Of a DNA stretch of 11,040 nucleotides, positions 1 through 6,305 are shown one piece after another (the stretch's first letter is position 1; each line of letters begins with the position of its first letter). The notes beneath the pieces were generated by a model. It worked only from the letters and a program-made list of their open reading frames with translations, was not told the DNA's origin and did no database searches. The translations under genes and the position numbers were made by a program. Source of the stretch: JBEKZQ01 sp049509675 (lineage in GTDB: Bacteria; Planctomycetota; Planctomycetia; Pirellulales; Thermoguttaceae); assembly GCA_049509675.1 (NCBI GenBank), contig JBEKZQ010000233.1:1-11040 (forward strand). Direction: 5' to 3'.

Positions 1-21
1 CTAGCACCAAACGGTTTTTTG
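1..21 (+). repeat. Left terminal inverted repeat of the insertion sequence
   Basis: It begins CTAGCACCAAACGG and runs through a T6 stretch to a G. It matches the reverse complement of 1337-1357 at all 21 positions; beyond that the two ends agree only at scattered bases. This is the end nearest the transposase C-terminus. Confidence 0.9.
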
Positions 22-46
22 AGCCTTGGGTGTTAAGAAAGCGGTG

Positions 47-790
47 TCAGGGTCCGGCACGGGGTGCGTGCGGAGAAAGCGAGAGGATGATCTGTCGATT
101 GTCGAGCCAAGGAACTCGATGTTGTGCGGCATTGAATTGGTCAATGTAATGGACGAGCGAATCTTGCGCGGGGAGTTCTTCCAGGTATACAATCAACGCC
201 CTTGGGGTGCAGTACAGGTCACCTTTGAGGTTGAAGAACGTGCGACGTAGGGTCTCGACGAATTTGCCGGCAAGGGCGGGCGACAACCCCTCGGCAAACG
301 CTGCACATGCATTGTACACCAGGCAAGCCAGCCACCCCATGAGTTGCGGCGGGCCGCGGTGGAAGCGGGGATGATGGCGATCGGGGCTGTCCTTGTCGTA
401 GCCGCAGGGAACGGCATTGAGGGACTCACCATGGACCTGCACGCGGAAGCCTTGTTCGTGATGTTGCCGGAGGCGAAAAGTGTCCAGTACCTCGCCCGCT
501 TCGGCGTCACTGCTGGTATACAGCGGGTGCCAACGGTCTTTCTTCGGTCCCCGCATTACCTGTCGGCAGACGATCGTGCGTACGGCCTCCTCCTGGGCTT
601 CGCCCTTGAGCACCGTTCGGGTTTCGGCCACGCGGATCTCCTTCGGCGGGGCGAACCGTAGTCGTCGCTAAAGCACTCGCGGGCCGTGTCGAGCCAAGAG
701 AGCACTTGGGGCCACAGCAAGAAAGCCCCAGCGTACTGCGTATGGGCAAAAAAAATTTGTCGGGCACTACGGGCACCAACCCGCCTGGGC
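47..790 (-). pseudogene. DDE transposase remnant (core deleted, frameshifted)
   Basis: Two out-of-phase segments read on the minus strand. The first, about 790-660, contains ARQIFFAHTQYAGAFLLWPQ and ends near ECFSDDYGS. The second, about 660-47, starts near RFAPPKEIRVAETRTVLKG and runs to a stop at 47. The second resembles the C-terminal part of an IS4-like DDE domain: the stretch FRLRQHHEQ fits the Y-(2)-R-(3)-E signature with Phe for Tyr, so the catalytic Glu is kept. The segment that should hold the first two Asp residues is not found between them, and the frame changes where it should be, so I infer an internal deletion with its junction near 650-662. An A8 run at 748-755 may also be shift-prone. 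The GTG at 631 opens a long frame but is unlikely to be a true start. Confidence 0.65.
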
Positions 791-1258
791 CGTCACACGT
801 TCCTCTTCCTCGCGGCAGGCGGTTTGCCGGGCTTCCTCCAAGCTGACGCGGTCCAGACCGTACTTTTTGAGAAACCCCCACAGGGCCACTTTGGAGACGC
901 GGAAGTTCCACGTACGCCCGATGAAGTCGAGCAGTTCGTCACGCGTGGCCCGGGGATGGGTAAAGAGAAACTCGGCGATGGAGCCGGCATGGCGGGGCAA
1001 GAGCTTCCCGTACGGGCGGCCGTTGAAGCGATGTTGAATCTGGTGGACCACTTGCCTGGCGGAGAGCTTCCCATGGCGGAACGCAGACCGGCTGCTGATA
1101 CCGACCAGGCGTGCGATCTGAGCCACCTTCAAACCCACATTGCAGTGAAGGAACTGAAACGCTGCATGGAGGATGGCCCGTTGTTGATCGCTCAACTGTT
1201 CGGGCGGGACCTTTGCCTCACGCAACCATTGTTCGAACGTTTGACCTTCCTTGGCCAT
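767..1258 (-). CDS. Insertion-sequence helix-turn-helix protein (transposase N-terminal or ORF A part)
   Basis: A 163-residue protein read from the ATG at 1258. That start is preferred over an upstream in-frame option at 1309 because AAGGAGG sits 7-8 bases before it. Residues about 43-64 (GLKVAQIARLVGISSRSAF) form a typical helix-turn-helix. Residues about 92-134 look like a second winged-helix segment (VSKVALWGFLKKYGL), as in IS630-type transposases, so the protein probably binds the element's ends. It stops at a TAG just after AQAGWCP, where the next coding segment, starting ARQIFFAHTQY, begins in a frame shifted by one base. It could therefore be a natural ORF A expressed with ORF B by frameshifting, or the front of a single transposase broken by a shift. 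No DDE residues are in this part. Confidence 0.7.
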   Translation of the reverse strand: MAKEGQTFEQWLREAKVPPEQLSDQQRAILHAAFQFLHCNVGLKVAQIARLVGISSRSAFRHGKLSARQVVHQIQHRFNGRPYGKLLPRHAGSIAEFLFTHPRATRDELLDFIGRTWNFRVSKVALWGFLKKYGLDRVSLEEARQTACREEEERVTAQAGWCP

Positions 1259-1336
1259 GGCAATGCCTCCTTGGCTGTCGCATTCCCTGCCGCGAAAGCA
1301 TAACAACAAGACCGCTCAAAGTTAACGCCAATTCCC

Positions 1337-1357
1337 CAAAAAACCGTTTGGTGCTAG
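1337..1357 (-). repeat. Right terminal inverted repeat of the insertion sequence
   Basis: It ends CCGTTTGGTGCTAG and is a perfect 21-bp inverted match to the first bases of the window. It lies about 80 bp upstream of the helix-turn-helix ORF start at 1258, so it should hold or adjoin the element's promoter. Unique-looking host DNA begins at 1358. Confidence 0.9.
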
Positions 1358-1610
1358 CGGCCGCAGGAATGTCGTTTGGCCGAAAAATGGACCAGTCCCC
1401 AGTCAGCTTGGGCCAGTAGCGTCTTGTGTTCACGCCGCCCGAAACGCGCGGCATGTTAAACTGGGTGAACTTTGCCGGTTATACCGCGGACACCCGGCGG
1501 CAAAGCCTCCCCAGACACCCAACGTGCCGCGAATTGCTGAATGAAGTTTGCCGGTTGCGCCGACTTATCCGAAGGTATGCAACGTAGGGGTTGTACCGCA
1601 GGCGTGGAAT
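1358..1610. other. Intergenic stretch between the insertion sequence and the efflux gene
   Basis: No convincing gene is seen. The stretch holds an 8-bp inverted pair (CTTTGCCG at 1470-1477 with CGGCAAAG at 1498-1505) and a 10-bp direct repeat, TTTGCCGGTT, at 1471-1480 and 1547-1556. The efflux frame is open back to a TTG at 1548, but nothing there looks like a signal peptide. Confidence 0.5.
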
Positions 1611-3947
1611 ATGCAAACTTTTCTTGTGCGACCACCGCAAATCGGCCGCCGGACGGCCGGGCGATCCGACTGCTCCGCGGCAAGAGGGGACAGTCCCATT
1701 TTCGCTGCGATCGCGAGTGATCGCCATGCGAAAATTGCGACAGTCCCCCGCCTGTGGCTGGCGTTGGGCGCGCTGAGCTGGGTTCTCTTCTGCGGTTGCA
1801 CCAGTTGGAAGGACTACATCCACAACGGTTATAAGGTGGGACCCGAGTACCAGCGGCCGGTGGCTCCGTTGGCCAAGCAGTGGATCGACGCCAACGACTC
1901 GGCCGTCTCCGCCGCACGGGCCGCGCAGGGCGACTCGGACCAGTGGTGGTGCGTCTTCAACGATCCGATCCTCACTGGCTTGATTGCCGACGCGGCGAAG
2001 CAGAACGTGGACTTGCGTACCGCCTGCTGGCGCATGGTCGAGGCGCGGACACAACGCGACATCGTGGCCGGCAGTCTGTTCCCCCAGACGCAGCAACTCA
2101 ACGCCGCTTATCAGCGCAGGGCGATAAGCGAGACACAGCGGAACGTTTTCAGGCAACAACGGTTCTTCGATCAGTTCGACGTAGGCGCGACGCTGGCCTG
2201 GGAACTTGATTTCTGGGGCGGCTTCCGCCGTGCCGTGGAATCGGCCGACGCCACTTTCGAGGCCTCGGTCGAGAACTACCATGGCGCCCTGATCCTGCTG
2301 TTGGCCAACGTGGCCGGCACCTATGCGCAGATCCGCACCCTGGACGAACAGTTGGATGCCGCCCGTCGCAACGTGGCGATCGAACAGGGAAGCCTGGAGA
2401 TCGCCAAGGACCGGTTTCGCAACGGCGTGACCACGCAGTTGGACGTGGAGCAGGCCACCTCGATCCTGGACCAGACTCAGGCCGCCATCCCCTTGCTGGA
2501 GATCTCCCGTCGGCAGGCCGCCAACCAGCTTTGTGTCTTGCTGGGCCACCCGCCCGCCGACATCGAAAAGCGGTTGGGCGGCCGCCGGGCAATCCCTTTG
2601 CCGCCGCCGCAAGTGGTGATCGGCATTCCGGCCGACCTGTTGTGTCGTCGTCCCGACATCCGTTCGGCCGAGCGGGCTGCGGCCGCCCAAAGCGCGCAGA
2701 TCGGCGTGGCGGATGCCAACCTGTATCCGCATATCTCGATCAACGGCACCATCGGCTTTCAGTCCAGCAACTTCAGCCAGTTGTTCGACCAGCATTCCCT
2801 GGCCGGCAACGTCGGCCCGTCCTTCCAATGGAACGTGCTGAACTACGGCCGGCTGGCCAATAACGTCAAGCTCCAGGACGCCAAGTTCCAGGAGTTGGCC
2901 TACCAGTACCAGTCCACCGTGCTGGCGGCCGAGCAGGAGGCCGAGAACGCCCTGACGGCGTTCCTGAAATCACAGGTCCGCGTGACGTACGTCGTCCAGG
3001 GCGTCGACGCCACCAAACGATCGGTCGACCTGGCACTGGCCCAGTATCAGGAAGGCACGGTCGGATTCGACCGCGTGTACGTGCTGGAGCAGACGCTGGC
3101 ACAACTGGAAGATCAAGCGGCCTCGTCGCAGGGCGCGGTGGCGCAGAACCTGATCCTGCTGTACCGGGCCCTGGGCGGCGGTTGGCAGACGCCGGCCTGT
3201 GCCCCTTGCCCGGTACAAGAATCGACGACCAGGAAGGCCGCCGCAGGCGAGACCTCCGGCAAGCGGCCGGCGGCCAAGGGCGGCAGTGAGGAGGAAGCGG
3301 GAAAGGTCCCGCCGCGTCCGCTGCCCGCGGCCAAGCCGCAGGCCGAAAAGCCGATCGAAAAGCCGATCGAAAAGCCGGTGGAAGAGCCGGCCGAGAAGCC
3401 GATCGCCAGGCCCTCGGAAAAGCTTTTGGAAAATCCCCCGGAAAAACCGCTGCAAGAGCCGCAAGCCAAGACCGAAGACCAAAGACCGAAGACCCAAGAC
3501 CCAAGACTTCTTGATACCGATGCAAGCAATGATCGTTCTGCTGACTCTGCGGCCGCCGGGACGGTCAATGGCAAAGCAAACCGCAATAAGACCGAGTTCG
3601 CGGAGCCGGAATTGAAGCAAGTGCCGGTCGAGGAACCGGTCAAGAAGAGTGCGCCGACGGCGGAGCAGATCCTTTTACCGGCCCCGCAGCCGCCGGAGAT
3701 CAAGCGGTTGCCGCCGGTAACGTCCAGGCAGCCGAGTCTGCGCCGCGAGGAGTCGCCGGCCAGCGCGAAGATGCACAAGGAGGAGCCGGCGCCGAGGGCG
3801 GCTACGAAGGCCGTCGGGTTGGTCCAACAGCGGCCGAATTCCCAACGGCCGGGGATCGCCGTGATCGTCGAGGAGCAGGGCTCCGCGCCGTTGGCGCCGA
3901 TCCCGCCGCCGGTGCCGATGGCCAAAGTGGTCGAGGGCCGATGGTAG
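1611..3947 (+). CDS. NodT/TolC-type outer-membrane efflux lipoprotein with long C-terminal extension
   Basis: The outer-membrane channel component of a tripartite (RND-like) efflux system, expected to form a trimeric beta-barrel with a periplasmic alpha-barrel. Numbering is from the ATG at 1611. A hydrophobic stretch, LWLALGALSWVLF, precedes a Cys (C63, in FCGC), consistent with a lipoprotein signal. YKVGPEYQRP, DQWWCVFNDPIL and AWELDFWGGFRRAV are NodT-family features, as are PADLLCRRPDI and the closing LYRALGGGWQ near residue 525. A Pro/Lys/Glu/Ala-rich tail of about 253 residues follows, with EKPIEKPIEKP repeats; the family normally ends at GGGW. The start is uncertain. The frame is open from a TTG at 1548, and 1611 leaves an atypically long leader of about 60 residues, partly encoded by a palindrome. 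No inner-membrane pump or adaptor gene is adjacent; upstream is the insertion sequence. Confidence 0.88.
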   Translation: MQTFLVRPPQIGRRTAGRSDCSAARGDSPIFAAIASDRHAKIATVPRLWLALGALSWVLFCGCTSWKDYIHNGYKVGPEYQRPVAPLAKQWIDANDSAVSAARAAQGDSDQWWCVFNDPILTGLIADAAKQNVDLRTACWRMVEARTQRDIVAGSLFPQTQQLNAAYQRRAISETQRNVFRQQRFFDQFDVGATLAWELDFWGGFRRAVESADATFEASVENYHGALILLLANVAGTYAQIRTLDEQLDAARRNVAIEQGSLEIAKDRFRNGVTTQLDVEQATSILDQTQAAIPLLEISRRQAANQLCVLLGHPPADIEKRLGGRRAIPLPPPQVVIGIPADLLCRRPDIRSAERAAAAQSAQIGVADANLYPHISINGTIGFQSSNFSQLFDQHSLAGNVGPSFQWNVLNYGRLANNVKLQDAKFQELAYQYQSTVLAAEQEAENALTAFLKSQVRVTYVVQGVDATKRSVDLALAQYQEGTVGFDRVYVLEQTLAQLEDQAASSQGAVAQNLILLYRALGGGWQTPACAPCPVQESTTRKAAAGETSGKRPAAKGGSEEEAGKVPPRPLPAAKPQAEKPIEKPIEKPVEEPAEKPIARPSEKLLENPPEKPLQEPQAKTEDQRPKTQDPRLLDTDASNDRSADSAAAGTVNGKANRNKTEFAEPELKQVPVEEPVKKSAPTAEQILLPAPQPPEIKRLPPVTSRQPSLRREESPASAKMHKEEPAPRAATKAVGLVQQRPNSQRPGIAVIVEEQGSAPLAPIPPPVPMAKVVEGRW
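1686..1747. repeat. Imperfect palindromic element (GGGGACAGTCCC arms)
   Basis: The left arm GGGGACAGTCCCATTTTCG and right arm CGAAAATTGCGACAGTCCCC pair as an imperfect inverted repeat around a loop of about 24 bases. Each arm also carries a copy of GACAGTCCC, a small palindrome. The element lies inside the open frame of the efflux gene, immediately before its signal-peptide hydrophobic segment, and contains the best-placed ATG (1726), though out of frame. It differs in sequence from the larger hairpin elements at 4893 and 7110. Confidence 0.7.
3346..3464 (+). repeat. In-gene EKP repeat tract of the efflux protein
   Basis: Imperfect repeats coding for units such as EKPIEKPIEKPVEEP and EKPLQEP, most clearly the tandem GAAAAGCCGATC units near 3346-3370. 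The encoded segment is charged, Pro-rich and likely extended, as in TonB-like spacers crossing a periplasm or binding peptidoglycan (inference). Confidence 0.7.
3468..3509 (+). repeat. Six tandem heptamers (AAGACCN-type) inside the efflux gene
   Basis: Six consecutive 7-base units: AAGACCG, AAGACCA, AAGACCG, AAGACCC, AAGACCC, AAGACTT. The 42 bases equal 14 codons, so the tract keeps the frame and encodes roughly KTEDQRPKTQDPRL. The period is out of step with codons, so the peptide is not a simple repeat, which suggests a DNA-level repeat caught in the reading frame. Confidence 0.8.
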
Positions 3948-3976
3948 CTACCCGAACCGCCCGGTAAGATACATGG

Positions 3977-4678
3977 CTATTCCTTGAATCGATAGCCGAC
4001 GCCGCGCACGGTCTCGATGTATTTGCCGGCATCATCGAGCTTCTTGCGCAGGCCCACGATCTGCACGTCCACCGCCCGATCGGTGATGGCATAGTTGTCG
4101 CCGTGAACGCCGTCGAGGATCTGCTGCCGGGTAAGGACCCAGCCCGGTTTGCTCGCCAACAGGCGCAGCACGCGGAATTCCGTGGAGGTCAAGGGCACCG
4201 GCCGGCCATCGACCAGCACTTCGTGCCGGCCTTGATGGATGAGGATGTTGTGGATCTCGATCACGTCCTCGCTGTCTTCTTCCGCCGGCGCCTCGTCGGC
4301 CGCCGGCACGCGCCGCAACACGGCCCGCACGCGGGCCAGCAACACCTTCGGGCTGAACGGCTTGGTCACATAATCGTTGGCCCCCAGGTTCAGGCCGTGG
4401 ACCACGTCCGACTCTTCGCCCTTGGCGGTGAGCATGACGATCGGCAGGGCCGCCGTCTGGGGATTGTTGCGCAGCCGTTGGCACACCGTCATGCCGTCCA
4501 CTCCCGGCAGCATCAAGTCCAGGAGCACCAGGTCCGGCGGCTGCGCCTCGATAATCGATAGTGCTTCTTCGCCCGACGCCACGCCGGCCACCTGGTAGCC
4601 GTCCTTGAGCAGGTGGTAACTGACCAACTCACGGATGTCGTCTTCGTCCTCTACGACGAGCACCGATTTCTTGATCAT
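3977..4678 (-). CDS. OmpR/PhoB-family two-component response regulator
   Basis: A 233-residue cytoplasmic regulator. The N-terminal receiver domain (about residues 5-120) has the acidic pocket E10-D11-E12-D13, the phospho-acceptor D54 (LVLLDLMLPG), T84 (IVMLTAKGE), Y103 and K106 (NDYVTKPF), all as expected for an active receiver. An acidic linker, about 126-140, is followed by a winged-helix DNA-binding domain (about 143-233) with TSTEFRVLRLL and the closing ETVRGVGYRFKE. Length and motifs fit PhoB/PhoP-like regulators, but the regulon cannot be told from the sequence. No histidine kinase lies beside it, so its partner is elsewhere. It converges with the efflux gene, with only about 29 bp between the stops and no clear terminator. 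Three 11-bp-spaced boxes upstream suggest control by an OmpR-family protein, possibly itself. The Shine-Dalgarno sequence is weak. Confidence 0.95.
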   Translation of the reverse strand: MIKKSVLVVEDEDDIRELVSYHLLKDGYQVAGVASGEEALSIIEAQPPDLVLLDLMLPGVDGMTVCQRLRNNPQTAALPIVMLTAKGEESDVVHGLNLGANDYVTKPFSPKVLLARVRAVLRRVPAADEAPAEEDSEDVIEIHNILIHQGRHEVLVDGRPVPLTSTEFRVLRLLASKPGWVLTRQQILDGVHGDNYAITDRAVDVQIVGLRKKLDDAGKYIETVRGVGYRFKE

Positions 4679-4685
4679 CGCAACG

Positions 4686-4722
4686 CCCCCGCTTCCGGGA
4701 AAAGGTGCTTGTCGCCTTTCCC
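4686..4722 (+). repeat. Degenerate half-copy of the large hairpin element
   Basis: CCCGCTTCCGG followed by AAAAGGTGCTTGTC and CCTTTCCCC closely tracks the right end of the element at about 7205-7240 (CCCGCTTCCGGC, then AAAAGGTGCCTGTC, then CCCCTTTTCCC), with a few mismatches and no partner arm. It occupies the leader just upstream of the response-regulator start codon, so it would be transcribed with that gene. Confidence 0.65.
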
Positions 4723-4771
4723 CAATGGTGCCGATGACAAACCTTCTATGTGCTTAATCTAGTCAGATTGC

Positions 4772-4799
4772 ATTAGTATGCGGTTAGGATCTTGTTAGA
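4772..4799 (-). promoter_or_regulatory. Putative OmpR/PhoB-family operator: three boxes with 11-bp spacing
   Basis: On the minus strand, reading toward the response-regulator gene, the hexamers CTAACA, CTAACC and CTAATG are each separated by 5 bases, an exact 11-bp period (TTAG at 4774, 4785 and 4796 on the plus strand). OmpR/PhoB-family regulators bind direct repeats with this period, for example TTAACA-type boxes of Bacillus PhoP or 7+4 Pho boxes. The site lies about 95-120 bp upstream of the regulator's ATG, so autoregulation is plausible. It could also act on the divergent GH13 gene. That this particular protein binds here is inference. Confidence 0.45.
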
Positions 4800-4892
4800 A
4801 GCCCGTCAATGATACTCGGGCGGAACCCCGCCGAAAGTGGTAGATATGCGTCACATCGTCTTTGCAAATTCCGCATCAGGGGCGATACTGAT

Positions 4893-5003
4893 GGAAAAGG
4901 GGACAGGCACCTTTTGCCGGAACCGGGCACCGACCGCAGGTTGGTCGCCGGCGGGCACCATACGCGTATGGTTGTCGCACAAAAGGTGCCTGCCCCCTTT
5001 TCC
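4893..5003 (+). repeat. Large hairpin element, copy 1 (111 bp)
   Basis: 23-bp terminal inverted arms (4893-4915 and 4981-5003) beginning GGAAAAGGGGACAGG match with a single mismatch. The 65-bp interior carries further pairing segments around GGGCACCAT/ATGGTTGT, so the whole element can fold as one long imperfect hairpin. The interior aligns with the reverse complement of the copy at 7110-7240, apart from a tip segment of about 18 bp missing here. It ends 29 bp before the GH13 start codon and so would lie in that gene's leader or promoter. No protein is encoded. Confidence 0.88.
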
Positions 5004-5032
5004 CGCACAAGAGACCGGAAGAACCTGCAAGC

Positions 5033-6298
5033 ATGCGCGTCTACAACCTATTCCCCCTTCTGGCTGGTCCGTTCTTGCGTTGGAACGAGCACTTTTGCCG
5101 GGCCGCAGAACTGGGTTTCGACTGGATCTTCGTCAACCCGGTGCAGCAGCCGGGCATGTCCGGCAGCCTGTACGCCATCCGCGATTACTTCCAATTCCAC
5201 CCGCTCTTGCTGGATCCGGCCAGTGTGGCCGGGCCGGAAGAGCAGGTCCGCCAGATGCGCGATCAGGCCCGAACGGCCGGCCTGAAAATCATGATCGACC
5301 TGGTCGTCAACCACTGCGCGGTCGATTCGCCCTTGATTGGCGAGCATCCGTTGTGGTTTGCCTGGGAGGCGGACGGCCGGGTTGCGCATCCTTCCTGCTA
5401 TCATAACGGCCAGCACATCGTGTGGGGAGACCTGGCCCGCTTCGACCACCGCGGCACGCGCGATCCGGAAGGGCTGTATCGCTACTGCCTGCGGGTGGTA
5501 GAGCACCTGCTGCGGATAGGGTTCGATGGTTTCCGTTGCGATGCGGCCTACCAGATCGCCGCGTCGTTCTGGCGGCGATTGATTCGCGACGTGAAGGCCA
5601 AGCATCCGCAAGTGGTGTTCGTGGCCGAAACCTTGGGCTGCACCCCCGAGCAAACCAAGACCACCGCCCGGGCCGGCTTCGACTATATCTTCAACAGCGT
5701 CAAGTGGTGGGATTTCAGCAACCCCTGGCTGATCGAACAATACAACCTGGTCCGCGAGACCGTGCCCTCGATCAGCTTTCCCGAAAGCCACGATACGCCC
5801 CGACTGTGCGAGGAATTGGCCGGCAACATCGCGGGCATGAAGCAGCGGTACCTGTTTACGGCCCTGTTTTCCGCGGGCGTCATGATGCCCATGGGTTTCG
5901 AGTTCGGCTCGCGCAAACCCCTGCACGTGGTCGACACCCGGCCCGGCGATTGGCAACGCGACGGCATCGACCTTTGCCCGTTCATCCGCCAGGTCAATGC
6001 GTTGAAACGCGCCCAACGGGTTTTTTGCGAAGAGAGTGCCATGGACCTGCTGCCCTGCGGCAATCCCCACGTTCTTCTGATGCGGAAGGTGGCAATACAT
6101 GGCGGCCAGCGCGCGCTGCTGATCTTGAACAAGGACATTTGCCGGCACCAGGAGTTCTATGCGGACCATTTCCGCGATCTGATCGGGCCGGGCCGCGCCC
6201 TGCGCGACGCATCGCCGGAACACGCGCGCGATCGCGTTCCCGAGCCGTTCCATTACGGCCTGCGCCCCGGCCAGGGGATCGTGTTGGTGCAGGGTTGA
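5033..6298 (+). CDS. GH13 alpha-amylase-family glycoside hydrolase/transglycosylase (GlgE-like core)
   Basis: A 421-residue protein with the four conserved GH13 regions: MIDLVVNH (D89, N93, H94), GFDGFRCDAA (nucleophile D170), VVFVAETLG (acid/base E199) and FPESHDTPR (transition-state Asp D254). All catalytic residues are present. WIFVNPVQQPGMSGSLYAI, together with FNSVKWWDF and the SHDTPR context, resembles the catalytic domain of GlgE, the maltosyltransferase that uses maltose-1-phosphate. The N-terminal and C-terminal domains of full GlgE are missing: the barrel begins at residue 1 and only a short C-terminal beta region follows. It has no signal peptide, so it is probably cytoplasmic and acts on alpha-glucan or a maltosyl donor; the exact reaction cannot be read from the sequence. 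The ATG at 5033 directly precedes the barrel's first strand. It is divergent from the response regulator and convergent with tsaB. Confidence 0.88.
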   Translation: MRVYNLFPLLAGPFLRWNEHFCRAAELGFDWIFVNPVQQPGMSGSLYAIRDYFQFHPLLLDPASVAGPEEQVRQMRDQARTAGLKIMIDLVVNHCAVDSPLIGEHPLWFAWEADGRVAHPSCYHNGQHIVWGDLARFDHRGTRDPEGLYRYCLRVVEHLLRIGFDGFRCDAAYQIAASFWRRLIRDVKAKHPQVVFVAETLGCTPEQTKTTARAGFDYIFNSVKWWDFSNPWLIEQYNLVRETVPSISFPESHDTPRLCEELAGNIAGMKQRYLFTALFSAGVMMPMGFEFGSRKPLHVVDTRPGDWQRDGIDLCPFIRQVNALKRAQRVFCEESAMDLLPCGNPHVLLMRKVAIHGGQRALLILNKDICRHQEFYADHFRDLIGPGRALRDASPEHARDRVPEPFHYGLRPGQGIVLVQG

Positions 6299-6305
6299 GA
6301 GGGAA

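Larger units (their letters stand above)
1..1357 (-). mobile_element. Insertion sequence, internally deleted derivative, with 21-bp terminal inverted repeats
   Basis: The first 21 bases (starting CTAGCACCAAACGG) recur as a perfect reverse complement at 1337-1357, which marks both ends of an element of about 1.36 kb. Inside, on the minus strand, are a helix-turn-helix ORF (767-1258) and remnants of a DDE transposase (47-790). The outermost four bases, CTAG, are themselves palindromic, so they could be part of the inverted repeat or a duplicated CTAG/TA target as in IS630- or IS5-like elements. The left flank lies outside the window, so the target duplication cannot be tested here. The C-terminal half of a DDE domain is present but the part that should carry the two catalytic Asp residues is not, so the copy is probably unable to move by itself. 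The family is uncertain: the N-terminal ORF looks IS630-like, the C-terminal part IS4-like. Confidence 0.85.
4679..5032. other. Divergent intergenic region between the response regulator and the GH13 gene
   Basis: No gene is seen in these 354 bases. From left to right it holds a degenerate half-copy of the large hairpin element (about 4686-4722), an AT-richer stretch (about 4740-4800) with three phased TTAG boxes, and a complete hairpin element (4893-5003). The AT-rich part is the most likely promoter zone for one or both genes. Confidence 0.75.

Noticed and set aside
1479..2828. Minus-strand open frame of 449 codons opposite the efflux gene
   Set aside because: It lies opposite the conserved NodT region, has no recognisable motif and fits a codon-position shadow.
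3346..3464. Possible CRISPR-like or intergenic repeat array
   Set aside because: The repeats are short, imperfect and coding (EKP units) without unique spacers; no Cas-like gene is in the window.
3948..3976. Terminator between the convergent efflux and response-regulator genes
   Set aside because: The 29-bp gap shows no convincing stem-loop with a T-run on either strand.
4809..5285. Plus-strand frames starting upstream of the GH13 gene
   Set aside because: They read through the hairpin element and then overlap GH13 out of frame; there is no supporting motif.
5048..6253. Minus-strand frame of 401 codons opposite GH13, and a plus-strand frame over 5422-6966
   Set aside because: The GH13 catalytic motifs and the TsaB signature lie in other frames; these overlapping frames have compositionally biased, motif-free translations.
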